This document shows, piece by piece, positions 27,712-37,193 of a stretch of DNA of 64,000 bases (positions are counted from its first letter, which is position 1; the number at the start of each line of letters is the position of its first letter). Position numbers and translations under genes: made by a program. The stretch is from assembly GCF_002563795.1 (NCBI RefSeq), contig NZ_PDJL01000004.1, positions 1,054,001 to 1,118,000 on the forward strand. Direction: 5' to 3'. Origin of the DNA: Vibrio sp. ES.051. Its GTDB lineage: Bacteria; Pseudomonadota; Gammaproteobacteria; Enterobacterales; Vibrionaceae. The notes beneath the pieces were generated by a model. That model had not been told where the DNA came from and ran no database searches. It worked only from the letters and a program-made list of their open reading frames with translations.

Positions 27712-28632
27712 TTATAAGCCACTAGCACTGAGCACAGTACTAATTTGATTATTGAAATCAGTATCACTCATATTACTAAATTCATACAAGACTTCAGCAC
27801 CAGTTAAATTGAACTCAACTTCGTGTTCATCAATATGATCGTCATGATTACGGAACATCAATAAGTGATTGGCAATTCTTGCTATGTCTAGATAGCTGAC
27901 TTCTGGGCGTGTTTGATCATACTTTTCGTTAGAAGAAACTTCTCTAAAGTCGTTATCAAACCCCCAACGTTCAAGTACCAATTTACTCGTCGTAGCGCAA
28001 CGAGTTTGGAAAATTTGTAATGCAATCTCAGGAGCCAAGTAGTTGCCTCTATCTAAGTACAGGTGATACTCATTAATTAGACAAAACAGACCAATATCGG
28101 CCAATAGCCCAACGAGCAATGCTTTCTCTTGTTCTAAATGACTGTAAGTCTTAAGTTCATGTTTGCGGAACGCTTGCACCAGCAATACCATTACAGCACC
28201 GAGTTCTCGTGATACCGCCGCGCTTTTGACTAAGATTGCGTTGCATTCTTGAGTTAAGTTCACAGAGTGCTTGAGTTGTTCAATCGCTTGGGCGGTAACA
28301 ATATCACGCACGCGAAGAATACCAAGACGAGACACTGCGGTGGTTAAGTCGTTGCAGGTAATATTTCTGCGATTGAAAACCACAGAGTTTGCGACTCGCA
28401 GAACAACTGCCGCTAAGCCGGGATCTTCTAACAAACAGTTGGCAACGTCTGAAACCGTCGTATTCTCTTTTAAACATAGTTGTTGAATTTTGAGCACGAC
28501 ATCAGGGATAGGGGGAAGAGCAATTTTACCCGTAGCAATGGACTGCTCAACTAATATAGCAAACTCGGATTCTAATGCTTTTATAAGCTTATCTTTATTA
28601 TCAGGCAGCCAAAAAAATGATAAATGTTCCAT
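27712..28632 (-). CDS. HDOD domain signalling protein
   Basis: 306 residues with an HDOD domain (about 35-235), the HD-related output domain of bacterial signalling. Segments ALPPIPDVVLKIQQL near 38 and DPGLAAVVLRVANS near 68 are typical. HD catalytic residues are not expected in this family, which probably works through protein contacts. Starts at ATG 28632. It diverges from tfoX across 370 bp, so one regulatory region may serve both. Partner unknown. Confidence 0.82.
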   Translation of the reverse strand: MEHLSFFWLPDNKDKLIKALESEFAILVEQSIATGKIALPPIPDVVLKIQQLCLKENTTVSDVANCLLEDPGLAAVVLRVANSVVFNRRNITCNDLTTAVSRLGILRVRDIVTAQAIEQLKHSVNLTQECNAILVKSAAVSRELGAVMVLLVQAFRKHELKTYSHLEQEKALLVGLLADIGLFCLINEYHLYLDRGNYLAPEIALQIFQTRCATTSKLVLERWGFDNDFREVSSNEKYDQTRPEVSYLDIARIANHLLMFRNHDDHIDEHEVEFNLTGAEVLYEFSNMSDTDFNNQISTVLSASGL

Positions 28633-28791
28633 TATAACGCTGTACTTGAGATCTTTCGCACAGTGTACCCTTACACTGTATTCTTTATCAATAAAATGCG
28701 CAGCTTGTACGCGTAAATGCCATAGCGATCATAATGATGCATGGTTTTCGGCAGAAAGTACGTCAAAAAATTATCATCTATTCAACATAAT

Positions 28792-28807
28792 TGTGAAACC
28801 AATCACG
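28792..28807 (+). promoter_or_regulatory. CRP site upstream of tfoX
   Basis: TGTGA-AACCAA-TCACG differs from the CRP consensus TGTGA-N6-TCACA in one base, with A/T-rich flanks. About 30-35 bp further on is TATATG, a possible -10 element, which fits activation from near -41.5. CRP control of tfoX is known in vibrios. Confidence 0.7.
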
Positions 28808-28829
28808 TATGATTGGTTTATGCTTTTTT
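28796..28829 (+). other. Perfect hairpin overlapping the tfoX CRP site
   Basis: AAACCAATCA (28796-28805), loop CGTA, TGATTGGTTT (28810-28819), then ATGC and TTTTTT. It looks like a terminator but no gene precedes it on the plus strand, and it shares bases with the CRP site. It may be an operator palindrome or end a short transcript. Confidence 0.5.
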
Positions 28830-29001
28830 ATATGTGACTCATGTCCTAACTTATTTTTCAGCGTTAAGTATGATTAAACAAGGTTGGTGAACACAACTCA
28901 CAAAAATATCGCCAACAAATCGACATTTACAATTCGCTATGAGCTGCTGTTTATCTGGTGACATCGCTAATCGGGGTAATTTATTCAGATTAAAGAGGTC
29001 A

Positions 29002-29589
29002 ATGGACATGACAGACCAAGCTTTTTTTAAATATGTACGCAATTTTAATGAGTATCAAAAACGTTCTATGTTTGGTGGTATCGGGTTATTTACCGATGAT
29101 GCTATGTTTGCGCTTGTCAGCAATGCTTGTTGTTACTTGCGTGGTGGTAATGGACTGGACGAAACGTTTACTCAACTGAACTGTGAAAAATACAAACACG
29201 TTAAAAAACAGACGACGGCAACCGTAAATTATTACGATGTAACATATTTATTTGAGTCCGGATATGCAGGGCTGGATGAATTGGTACAAAAATCAATTGA
29301 CTACTCAATCAAGGAGCGAAAATATCAAAAGTCCTCTGCCAGTAAACGGTTAAGAGATCTGCCAAATATGCAGCTCACACTTGAGCGGATGGTCAAGAAA
29401 GCAGGCGTTGATGACGTAGAAACATTTTTGGAACTTGGACCTGTTAAAGTCTTCAACAAAGTGAAAGTGGCTTACGGTAACAATGTTGACGTGAAGTTGC
29501 TTTGGAAGTTTGCTGGTGCCACTGACGGTGTGCACTGGAAGCTCATTCAAGAACCACGTAAAAAGCAGTTGCTTGCGCTCTGTGAATGA
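29002..29589 (+). CDS. tfoX: Competence regulator TfoX
   Basis: 195 residues. TfoX-N domain about 5-95 (KRSMFGGIGLFTDDAMFALV near 18-37) and TfoX-C helical domain about 110-190 (LRDLPNMQLTLERMVKKAGV). It is the master activator of natural transformation and type VI secretion genes on chitin in vibrios. Start: ATG 29002 (MDM) and ATG 29008 (MTDQ) both follow AGAGG; spacing favours the second, length cannot decide. A long leader from the CRP site to the start would suit the known TfoR small-RNA control, but I could not verify pairing. Confidence 0.92.
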   Translation: MDMTDQAFFKYVRNFNEYQKRSMFGGIGLFTDDAMFALVSNACCYLRGGNGLDETFTQLNCEKYKHVKKQTTATVNYYDVTYLFESGYAGLDELVQKSIDYSIKERKYQKSSASKRLRDLPNMQLTLERMVKKAGVDDVETFLELGPVKVFNKVKVAYGNNVDVKLLWKFAGATDGVHWKLIQEPRKKQLLALCE

Positions 29590-29718
29590 GCAGGCTAGGC
29601 GCATTATGATGGACTCGTTTTTATGAGGTCAGCGGGTCGTAAAAGCAAGCGTTGAGCGTTGAAAGCGGAAAAGGATGTTGATGTTTTTAACCACTTCATT
29701 GAGTTAATCATTACAATA

Positions 29719-29748
29719 AAAAACCGAGGTTAGAACCTCGGTTTTTTT
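29719..29748. terminator. Bidirectional terminator between tfoX and the barrel gene
   Basis: AACCGAGGTT (29722-29731) pairs with AACCTCGGTT (29734-29743); A run before, seven Ts after. Confidence 0.85.
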
Positions 29749-29760
29749 ATAAGTACTTGT

Positions 29761-30309
29761 TTAAAACTTAAAGCGCGTAGTGAACATCACTTGATCGCCG
29801 TAGAAATCGTTGATACGTGCTTCTGCGCCCAAAGAGAAAAGCTCTGTGGAGTGGAAACGTGCGTACGCAGCACCTGTCCAGTCATCATCGTTATCAATAG
29901 AAACGTAGCCAGCTTTGCCGCCGACCTCTAATTGAGGACCTAGCCATTGACGAACGCCTAAGTTCAGTTCCATACCTACATCTGCGCTGCTGTGGCTTGA
30001 TGGTTGTACAACGCGCATCAGCATTTCGCCAGTGAGATCTGCCCAATTGTTCAGTGGAGAATGAAAGCCAAAACCTGCGGCTGAGTCAAAATCACTTTCA
30101 AATTCAGAGTCGATGCGAGCAATCACGTGGGCATTTGGGTGAATTGATTTGCTGAATCCAGCGCCAAATGTTACAGGACTTGCACCAATACGTGCTTCGA
30201 AATAGTCGTAGCTAAAGTTGCTCATAGTTGCAGGCGAATTGGGGTCGTTTGCCGCTAGGGCAGGGCTTGATGCCACGAGTACGGCAGCGGCTAATAGTGT
30301 TTTACGCAT
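29761..30309 (-). CDS. Small outer-membrane beta-barrel protein
   Basis: 182 residues. Signal peptide MRKTLLAAAVLVASSPALA, then a mature chain of alternating hydrophobic strands ending in a C-terminal Phe (MFTTRFKF), the usual signal for barrel assembly. About eight strands can be drawn, as in OmpX/OmpW-size barrels. No family is recognised with confidence. Single gene, convergent with tfoX, with the terminator shared. Confidence 0.75.
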   Translation of the reverse strand: MRKTLLAAAVLVASSPALAANDPNSPATMSNFSYDYFEARIGASPVTFGAGFSKSIHPNAHVIARIDSEFESDFDSAAGFGFHSPLNNWADLTGEMLMRVVQPSSHSSADVGMELNLGVRQWLGPQLEVGGKAGYVSIDNDDDWTGAAYARFHSTELFSLGAEARINDFYGDQVMFTTRFKF

Positions 30310-30552
30310 AACTAACGATAAACCTTATTCATTATTTCCACGGATTCAAGCAAATACTTGAACCATAATCTGATTTGTCCGACATCATAATAAAAAGGAA
30401 GGTCGACGACCAACAAAAATGTGTCGATGTTTTGTCAATTAACTTAATTGTTGCTTTGTCTAAGCAAAAACTATGCCATGTGTTCTTAACTAACTTGATA
30501 ACTAGTTTATACCGTGAACCTTGATGAGAAGACTGTCTGTTGATGGGGAGTA

Positions 30553-31050
30553 TCACTCACCAAAACTTGCTCTTCGCTCAGCCATGGCGTTAAGTATCGC
30601 TTCTGAATCAAGAGATTGAGTCCATGATAGTAAGTTATCGTCATTGTCTATTATGAAGGCAGTAAGCTGAGATATAATTGCTTTTCTCAACGCTTCACCG
30701 TTCCAAGGCTTCGCGATGTAATAGTCTAAGCTATCATGATTTACCGCTTCAACAGTATCTTCCAATCCAGCTTGCCCGGTTAGTAACAGTTTTCGTGCTG
30801 CTTTTGTGTCACCATTTTGACTGAGTTCAATTAAGAAGCTTATCCCAGTTTGTTCCGGCATGATGTGGTCACACAAAATAAGCGCAAGCTGAACCTCTTC
30901 TTCCGCCATGTCTTCGATAACTTGCCTTGCTTCAGTCACAGATTCCGCTCCCTCGACAATAAAGTGCTCTTCGAATGGCGCGAGGTCTTGAAGAACACTA
31001 TCCAAGACTTCCCTTTCGTCATCAACACATAAAATTAGGTATTTCGTCAT
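30553..31050 (-). CDS. Stand-alone receiver-domain response regulator
   Basis: 165 residues: one CheY-like receiver (about 1-122) with acidic pair in CVDDERE (about 8-14), phospho-acceptor Asp in LILCDHIMPEQTG near residue 61 and the conserved Lys in IAKPWN near 114. A roughly 40-residue tail (QLTAFIIDND...) follows instead of an output domain. Its start lies 2 bp after the stop of the upstream kinase gene, GGAG 7 nt before. The same receiver-plus-tail arrangement forms the N-terminus of that kinase, so the two look like duplicates. Probably a phosphate relay or adaptor. Confidence 0.88.
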   Translation of the reverse strand: MTKYLILCVDDEREVLDSVLQDLAPFEEHFIVEGAESVTEARQVIEDMAEEEVQLALILCDHIMPEQTGISFLIELSQNGDTKAARKLLLTGQAGLEDTVEAVNHDSLDYYIAKPWNGEALRKAIISQLTAFIIDNDDNLLSWTQSLDSEAILNAMAERRASFGE

Positions 31051-31052
31051 AT

Positions 31053-32987
31053 TTAATCTCCTTCTTCGATGACGGGTAGCCAGACTGTCATACGTGTAAA
31101 TGTGTTGAGTACCGACTCGACGTCAATCCATCCTTTATGAGCCGTGACGATTTGTTGGCAGATAGAAAGTCCGATACCCAAGCCAAAGTTACCTTCTCGT
31201 TTTGTCGTATAGTTGAGTTCAAAAATCGCCTCTCTTTGCGATTCCGGAATACCACACCCATTGTCCTCAAATGAGATAACCGCATAATTCTTGTTTGCTT
31301 TTTCAACTAAGCTTGTTTGTATTTTCAAGATCCCTTTGTCCGGAAAAGCGTCAATGGCATTGGAAACTAAATTCGTCCATACCTGTTGGAGCGCAATGGG
31401 TTGGCAAAGTATAGGTGGTAAATTTGCATAATTGGTTGAAACTTTATGCAGTTTCAATTTGTTTTCGAAGATCACTAACGTATCTTCAATCCCTTCATGA
31501 ATATCGGCATAGTGGCAACGCTCATCGTCTGAACGAGCATAACCTTTAAGACTTTTGACCATATCAGCAATACGTGCCGCGCAAACATTAATCGAGCGAA
31601 GAGAAGCACCGACTTTGTGATATTGCTCAAGTGATGCAAGCGTGTGAGAAGGCGTGGTTTGTTTTTTAGCCAGCTGGCTGATTAATTCGTTGTCGGACTC
31701 TAACCCTAGGGTCACCACTTTTTTGGCTAAGGCTCTGTCAGGCAGATTATGACAAAGTGCCTTAACTCGAGATCTTAGCTCCGCGGTAGATGCAGGTTTC
31801 GCGGTTTGAGCGCTAGTCAGTAATTCCAAGCCTTTCATTTGAACAGAAGGGGAAGGCGTTTCGCTCAGTAATTGTTCAAGTGTATGGGTAAGGTTATCAA
31901 CCCCTCTTAATATGGCTGCGATAGGATTATTGAGTTCATGAGCAACCCCTGCGACCAACTGACCTAACATCGCCATCTTCTCCCGCTCAATTAATTGTTG
32001 GTGGGCGGACTCTAACGATTCTAGCGTTTTTTGAAGTTGGAGCTTGGTATTGATGCTTCGTTGTAAGCGGCGATTGAAGTGGCGTAGCAGCAAGTTGGTA
32101 AAGAGAGGTAATAAATTTGAGTCACTCTGCATTACTTTTTGAAACACATTGCGGTCGAGTTTGATGACCTCCGTTCTTGTTAGTGTCAGGGCTGTTGAGA
32201 AAGAACTCTCACCAGTCACAAACGACATGCCGCCGACGATGTTTCCTTTGTTGTGGCGTACGACTTCTCGTTGCATACCTTGTTCATCTCTTTTATAGAG
32301 AGCAACTTCACCACTGGTAATAAACCACAAAAAGCTATTGGGTTTACCCTCTATGGTTAAGAAGTGTTCCGGAGAGTAAGTGCGACAAGCTCTTGTTTCG
32401 TCATTGTCTGTGAAAAACTGCTGTAAAGCAGAGATCACTTGTTCTGCAAGTTCGCTATCAGACATCGAATGATAGTCGTGTAAAAAACCAGCGTGGTAGC
32501 TGCTCATCTGGTTATCGATGTGAGCACGTAGCAGTTTATGATGATCCAAAACTTGACTATAACTGAGCAGGTCTTCTCTGCCATTGCGCAAAATAAACTG
32601 AGTCAGTTCTTTTTTCGCAGTATTGAACAGGACTTTATCTGGCAAAGGTTTCGTAAGGCAATGATCAAGTCGCCCTTCATTGACGGCTGTCAGAATGGCA
32701 TCGATATCGGAGGAGCAACTAATGAGAATTTTTCTTGCTTGTTCGGTGTGAGGCGTTCGGTCTAAACCGATAAGAAAATCAACCCCGTTAAAATGGGTGT
32801 GGTGACTGGCTATAACTAAAGCGACAGTCTGTTCTCGTTGTTCTAAATACTCTAATGCGCTCTGCGCTTCTTCTATTGATTCGACAGAAAGAATATCAAA
32901 CATACTTGAGAAAGCAGACAGCTCCAGCCGAAACTGTTCAGCACTGATTGGATTGTTGTCGAGGCACAACACAGCATAACGGTTCAC
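31053..32987 (-). CDS. Histidine kinase with pseudo-receiver and cNMP-like domain
   Basis: 644 residues, cytosolic. Order: receiver-like domain (about 1-125), a linker with homology to the partner's tail, a cNMP-binding-like domain (about 195-310), coiled coil, HisKA with VAGVAHELNNPIAAI near 350 and HATPase_c with NLVSNAIDAF, EDNGCGIPES and GLGIGLSI near 550-620. The receiver's phospho-Asp is replaced by Ser (VIASHHTHFNG, codon AGT near 32806) and the second acid by Asn (CLDNN). The cNMP pocket lacks the usual GE and Arg residues. GTG 32987 is the start (GGAG upstream). It probably signals to the stand-alone receiver just downstream. Confidence 0.87.
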   Translation of the reverse strand: MNRYAVLCLDNNPISAEQFRLELSAFSSMFDILSVESIEEAQSALEYLEQREQTVALVIASHHTHFNGVDFLIGLDRTPHTEQARKILISCSSDIDAILTAVNEGRLDHCLTKPLPDKVLFNTAKKELTQFILRNGREDLLSYSQVLDHHKLLRAHIDNQMSSYHAGFLHDYHSMSDSELAEQVISALQQFFTDNDETRACRTYSPEHFLTIEGKPNSFLWFITSGEVALYKRDEQGMQREVVRHNKGNIVGGMSFVTGESSFSTALTLTRTEVIKLDRNVFQKVMQSDSNLLPLFTNLLLRHFNRRLQRSINTKLQLQKTLESLESAHQQLIEREKMAMLGQLVAGVAHELNNPIAAILRGVDNLTHTLEQLLSETPSPSVQMKGLELLTSAQTAKPASTAELRSRVKALCHNLPDRALAKKVVTLGLESDNELISQLAKKQTTPSHTLASLEQYHKVGASLRSINVCAARIADMVKSLKGYARSDDERCHYADIHEGIEDTLVIFENKLKLHKVSTNYANLPPILCQPIALQQVWTNLVSNAIDAFPDKGILKIQTSLVEKANKNYAVISFEDNGCGIPESQREAIFELNYTTKREGNFGLGIGLSICQQIVTAHKGWIDVESVLNTFTRMTVWLPVIEEGD

Positions 32988-33172
32988 AGATATTTAGCTC
33001 CGGTTAAAACTTTGCCACGCAAACTTTAACAATAAAAGCACACGATGAGTGGGAGCTGGGTATGATTCCTGATTAATGGACTAGAATAAGCATCAATAGT
33101 CTGATTTGTTTCAATGTTTTATCCATTGAAAGTTTGGGGTAGACTGACTGAAAATACCTAATAAGTGACGTT

Positions 33173-34441
33173 ATGCAAAATCTTAAAAAAATCGGCGCCA
33201 TTGGTGGTGCAATCGCGTTAGCGCTGTGTTGGCCGCTTGCTGTCGGTCAAATGGGTCAGTCCATCATCGAAGATCGTATCGCCGATATAAATGATGAAAT
33301 GGTCAAAGGAGAAGTGGTTGAGTATCAACGAGGCTATCTGTCTTCTGTTGTTCTTACCCGGTATTCAGTTGTTGATCCAGAACTCAAACTACAGTTAGAA
33401 CGTGATGGTATGCCGACGACGTTTGATGTGATCAGTGATGTCAACCATGGCGTAACCAGTCTAACCGCTGACTCAACGTTAGTGGATAACGACTTTTTGC
33501 CGTTGACGATGCACAGTCAAACTCAGCTTAACGGTAATACTGCATTCACGCTTAACTTAGATAGCTGGCATTATCGTAATGAAGCTCAAGGTGTTTCTGT
33601 TTCAACCAGCCCTGCAAAAGTGACCGGTGATGTGACCGTACTTGGTGATATCAATTACCAAGTGTCGGTTCCTTCTGTTCAAATGGCTTTTGAAAACGGT
33701 GAAGAGCTGCACCTAAATACATTGACAGGACAAGGTAAGGGTAAACAGGCCAAGGGTTACTGGTTAGGTGAACAAACCTTTTCTTTAGAGAAGCTGGATG
33801 TGGTGGACGCAAACTTGACACCTGTTTTTTTGATAGAGAATGCGAGTTATCGTGGTAACACGATGATGAATGAATCTGGCGACAAGTTGAATAGCCAATT
33901 GAACCTCAACGCCAAGAAAATACGTTTAACCGATGGTACGGATATTGATAAGTTTCAATTAGACTTCTCTATTGCCGATGTTGATAGCCAGTCCTTCGAT
34001 CAAATCATGTCGATCTACCAAGGCTCTCCAATCCTAGATGAGCAAGATATTGCGAGCCTACTACCGCACGTTGATACCTTATTCAGCAAAGGGTTTAATT
34101 TATCCGTGAATGAGCTTTCGCTCGCGTTTGGTGAGGGGACGTTCCGCAACGAATGGAAATTATCAATCCCTCAAGGAACCGATAACATTACTCAAGATCC
34201 TATGAAACTGATGACAGTAACAACGGGCGAGCTAAATACTTACTTCTCAGATGAACTGGTCGATCAATATCCGTTTATTCAAGAAGGCATTGATGAGTTA
34301 CTTATTATGGAGCTGATTGAAAAAATAGAGGGCGGCTATGAACTAAAAGCCAAGATCAGTGAAGGAAAGTTAAAGTTCGAAAATGGACATGAATTTCCTT
34401 TGGTGGCATTGCTAATGCCTGCCCTGATGTCACAACAATAG
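33173..34441 (+). CDS. DUF945 (YdgA-like) protein
   Basis: 422 residues. One N-terminal hydrophobic segment (about 6-25) anchors it in the inner membrane or acts as signal. The rest is a beta-rich periplasmic domain of the DUF945/YdgA family, with the conserved early segment EYQRGYLSS near 51-59. Function is not established for the family. Single gene, ATG 33173, terminator at 34487. Confidence 0.78.
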   Translation: MQNLKKIGAIGGAIALALCWPLAVGQMGQSIIEDRIADINDEMVKGEVVEYQRGYLSSVVLTRYSVVDPELKLQLERDGMPTTFDVISDVNHGVTSLTADSTLVDNDFLPLTMHSQTQLNGNTAFTLNLDSWHYRNEAQGVSVSTSPAKVTGDVTVLGDINYQVSVPSVQMAFENGEELHLNTLTGQGKGKQAKGYWLGEQTFSLEKLDVVDANLTPVFLIENASYRGNTMMNESGDKLNSQLNLNAKKIRLTDGTDIDKFQLDFSIADVDSQSFDQIMSIYQGSPILDEQDIASLLPHVDTLFSKGFNLSVNELSLAFGEGTFRNEWKLSIPQGTDNITQDPMKLMTVTTGELNTYFSDELVDQYPFIQEGIDELLIMELIEKIEGGYELKAKISEGKLKFENGHEFPLVALLMPALMSQQ

Positions 34442-34486
34442 CTTAAGCATTGCTACGGATTCTATCCTATTTGGCGTTTAGCATTT

Positions 34487-34520
34487 AAAAAGAGGTCGTA
34501 AGACCTCTTTTCTTGTTTTT
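34487..34520 (+). terminator. Terminator after the DUF945 gene
   Basis: AAAGAGGTC pairs with GACCTCTTT around GTAA, then TCTTGTTTTT. Confidence 0.82.
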
Positions 34521-34580
34521 ATCGATGTAAAAACATGATATTAATTTCTTAATATTTACATAGCAGGAGCAATGAGCATC

Positions 34581-35675
34581 ATGGAACAAAATACGGACAA
34601 CGTATTTAACTTCAGTGCAGGGCCAGCAGGTCTGCCTAAAGCAGTTATGCAGCAAGCACAACAGGAACTAATTGACTGGCAAGGTCTAGGAACTTCGGTC
34701 ATGGAAATCAGTCACCGAAGCAAAGAGTTTCTTAAAGTAGCTGAGGAAGCGGAGCAAGATTTGCGTGATCTTCTCAATATTCCAGCTAACTATAAAGTGC
34801 TGTTCTGCCAAGGTGGTGCTCGTGCTCAGTTTGCTGCTGTTCCTCTAAACCTACTTGGTGATGCTGAGACAGCAACATACATCGACGGCGGTTATTGGGC
34901 TGAAAGTGCGGTAGCTGAAGCGAAGAAATACTGCAAACCAGACGTATTTGATGCTAAAACAAAAATCGACGGTAAAGTGGCCGTTCTTTCTTCCAGTGAG
35001 TGGAAGATTGCGCCTGATGCGGCGTACGTGCATTTTTGTCCAAATGAAACCATCGATGGTATCGAAATCAATGATCTACCCATCACTGACAAACCAATCG
35101 TTGCTGACATGTCTTCGACGATTCTTTCTCGCGAGATCGACGTATCGAAATACGGTGTGATTTACGCAGGTGCGCAGAAAAACATTGGTCCTTCCGGCAT
35201 TGCAATCGCGATTGTTCGTGAGGATTTATTAGGGATGGCGAAGCAAGTTTTACCAAGCATTTTAGATTATACCGTGCTTGCAGAGAAAGAGTCGATGTTC
35301 AATACGCCACCGACTTTCGCATGGTACTTATCTGGCCTAGTGTTCAAATGGCTAAAAGCACAAGGTGGCGTTAAAAGTATTGAGAAGGTAAACCGAGAAA
35401 AAGCAAAACGGCTTTATGATTACATCGATCAGTCTGACTTCTACCGTAATGGTATTCATCCGGCGAACCGTTCTTTGATGAACGTGCCATTCCAACTTGC
35501 GAAGCCAGAACTGGATGCAACCTTCCTTGAACTAGCCGATGCCAAAGGGCTGAAATCGCTAAAAGGTCACCGAGCCGTCGGTGGTATGCGGGCTTCTATT
35601 TACAACGCAATGCCGCTAGAAGGCGTCCAAGCGTTAGTGGATTTTATGCAAGAGTTTGAGAAAAACTACGCGTAA
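34581..35675 (+). CDS. serC: Phosphoserine aminotransferase
   Basis: 364-residue PLP enzyme for serine (and pyridoxine) synthesis, 3-phosphohydroxypyruvate to phosphoserine. Marks: [11 protein letters not shown] near 9-19, the phosphate-binding SHRSKEF near 44-50, and the cofactor lysine Lys200 in [15 protein letters not shown] 34581 gives the usual Vibrio N-terminus MEQNTDN; ATG 34572 is in frame and only 2 nt from AGGAG, so the second start is preferred. A terminator separates it from dsdA. It is not next to aroA as it is in E. coli. Confidence 0.93.
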   Translation: MEQNTDNVFNFSAGPAGLPKAVMQQAQQELIDWQGLGTSVMEISHRSKEFLKVAEEAEQDLRDLLNIPANYKVLFCQGGARAQFAAVPLNLLGDAETATYIDGGYWAESAVAEAKKYCKPDVFDAKTKIDGKVAVLSSSEWKIAPDAAYVHFCPNETIDGIEINDLPITDKPIVADMSSTILSREIDVSKYGVIYAGAQKNIGPSGIAIAIVREDLLGMAKQVLPSILDYTVLAEKESMFNTPPTFAWYLSGLVFKWLKAQGGVKSIEKVNREKAKRLYDYIDQSDFYRNGIHPANRSLMNVPFQLAKPELDATFLELADAKGLKSLKGHRAVGGMRASIYNAMPLEGVQALVDFMQEFEKNYA

Positions 35676-35702
35676 AATCAAATTAATTCACTGTTATTTA
35701 TC

Positions 35703-35730
35703 AAAGCGTCGCACTTGCGGCGCTTTTGTT
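35703..35730 (+). terminator. serC terminator
   Basis: AAAGCGTCGC pairs with GCGGCGCTTT (one G-T pair) around ACTT, then TTGTTT. Confidence 0.75.
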
Positions 35731-35762
35731 TATCCAAATTAGCGTAAGATCGGGAAGGTAAA

Positions 35763-37094
35763 GTGATCAAGCAGAATATGGAAACGCTGACAAAGCAATT
35801 CCCACTCCTAGAACAACTTATCGAACTGAAAGAAGTTTGCTGGTTTAATCCTAATATCACGTCCTTGGTTGAGGCGCTGCCTTACGTGGGCTTAGGTGAG
35901 AAAGACATTCAAGCTGCGAGTGAGCGACTCACGCGTTTCGCTCCTTATTTAGAGAAAGCTTTTCCTGAAACGGCTAGATCGAATGGCATTATTGAATCAC
36001 CGATGGTTGATATTGAAGCTATGAAAGCCCATTTGGAAAAGCAGTACGGCACACGAATTCTGGGGCGCTTGATGCTCAAGAAAGATAGCCACTTGCCAAT
36101 TTCTGGTTCAATTAAAGCTCGTGGTGGCATTTACGAAGTGTTAGCCCATGCAGAAAAACTGGCATTTGACGCTGGATTGCTCTGCGAAAGCGATGATTAC
36201 AGCAAACTGCTTGGTGAGGAGTTTCGTCAGTTTTTCCGACAATACAATATTGCCGTCGGTTCGACAGGGAATTTAGGCATGTCGATTGGCATCATGAGTG
36301 CAACGCTTGGTTTTTCAGTCTCGGTTCACATGTCTGCTGATGCGCGGGAGTGGAAGAAAAATAAACTCCGATCGCATGGCGTCAACGTGGTGGAGTACCA
36401 ACAAGACTATGGTGTTGCCGTTGATCAAGGCCGTAAAGAAGCTGAGCAAGATCCTAACTGTTTTTTTATTGATGATGAAAACTCGCAGACGCTGTTTCTG
36501 GGTTATTCTGTTGCAGGTGAGCGTCTGAAGCAGCAGTTTGATGCTCTCGGCGTTGTGATTGATGAAAATCATCCGTTGTTTGTCTACTTACCTTGTGGAG
36601 TAGGCGGAGGACCAGGCGGCGTCGCATTTGGGCTTAAGATGGCTTTTGGCGACCATGTTCATTGTATATTTGCCGAGCCAACGCACTCTCCGTGCATGCT
36701 GCTGGGCGTGCATACCGGCTTGCATGACGAGATTGCGGTACAAGATTTGGGTATCGACAACATGACCGCTGCAGATGGCCTAGCTGTCGGGCGAGCTTCT
36801 GGCTTTGTCGGTAGAGCGATGGAAAGGCTAATTGATGGTTATTACACCATCACCGATGAACGTATGTATCGTCATTTGGGAGAATTGAGCGAGTTAGAAG
36901 AGATCCGCTTAGAGCCTTCAGCATTAGCAGGCATGATTGGTGCGGTGCATGTATCGAATGGCCGAGAGTATCAGGCTCGCATGGCGATCACGGAAGGTAC
37001 ATTGAAGAATGCAATACACTTAGTTTGGGCGACTGGCGGAGGCATGGTGCCAGACGCTGAAATGGCGGCTTATTTAGCGAAGTCTGGCCGTTAA
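35763..37094 (+). CDS. dsdA: D-serine ammonia-lyase
   Basis: 443-residue PLP enzyme that turns D-serine into pyruvate and ammonia. The cofactor lysine is Lys118 in [12 protein letters not shown], the same number as in E. coli DsdA, which supports the GTG start at 35763 (AAGG upstream). The glycine-rich phosphate loop CGVGGGPGG lies near 280. No dsdC regulator or dsdX permease is adjacent, so it is a lone catabolic gene directly behind serC, the L-serine synthesis gene. It is convergent with cydC. Confidence 0.94.
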   Translation: MIKQNMETLTKQFPLLEQLIELKEVCWFNPNITSLVEALPYVGLGEKDIQAASERLTRFAPYLEKAFPETARSNGIIESPMVDIEAMKAHLEKQYGTRILGRLMLKKDSHLPISGSIKARGGIYEVLAHAEKLAFDAGLLCESDDYSKLLGEEFRQFFRQYNIAVGSTGNLGMSIGIMSATLGFSVSVHMSADAREWKKNKLRSHGVNVVEYQQDYGVAVDQGRKEAEQDPNCFFIDDENSQTLFLGYSVAGERLKQQFDALGVVIDENHPLFVYLPCGVGGGPGGVAFGLKMAFGDHVHCIFAEPTHSPCMLLGVHTGLHDEIAVQDLGIDNMTAADGLAVGRASGFVGRAMERLIDGYYTITDERMYRHLGELSELEEIRLEPSALAGMIGAVHVSNGREYQARMAITEGTLKNAIHLVWATGGGMVPDAEMAAYLAKSGR

Positions 37095-37142
37095 GTCAGC
37101 CGTACTTGTTCAACCAAGCATTTTAACGTTATTACGAAATAC

Positions 37143-37175
37143 ACAAAAAGGGCCCATCGAACGATGAGCCCTTTG
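37143..37175 (-). terminator. cydC terminator
   Basis: AAGGGC-CATCG pairs with CGATG-GCCCTT around AA; on the minus strand TTTTTGTG follows. It may also serve dsdA. Confidence 0.78.
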
Positions 37176-37193
37176 CGTATCTGAACCTCTGGG

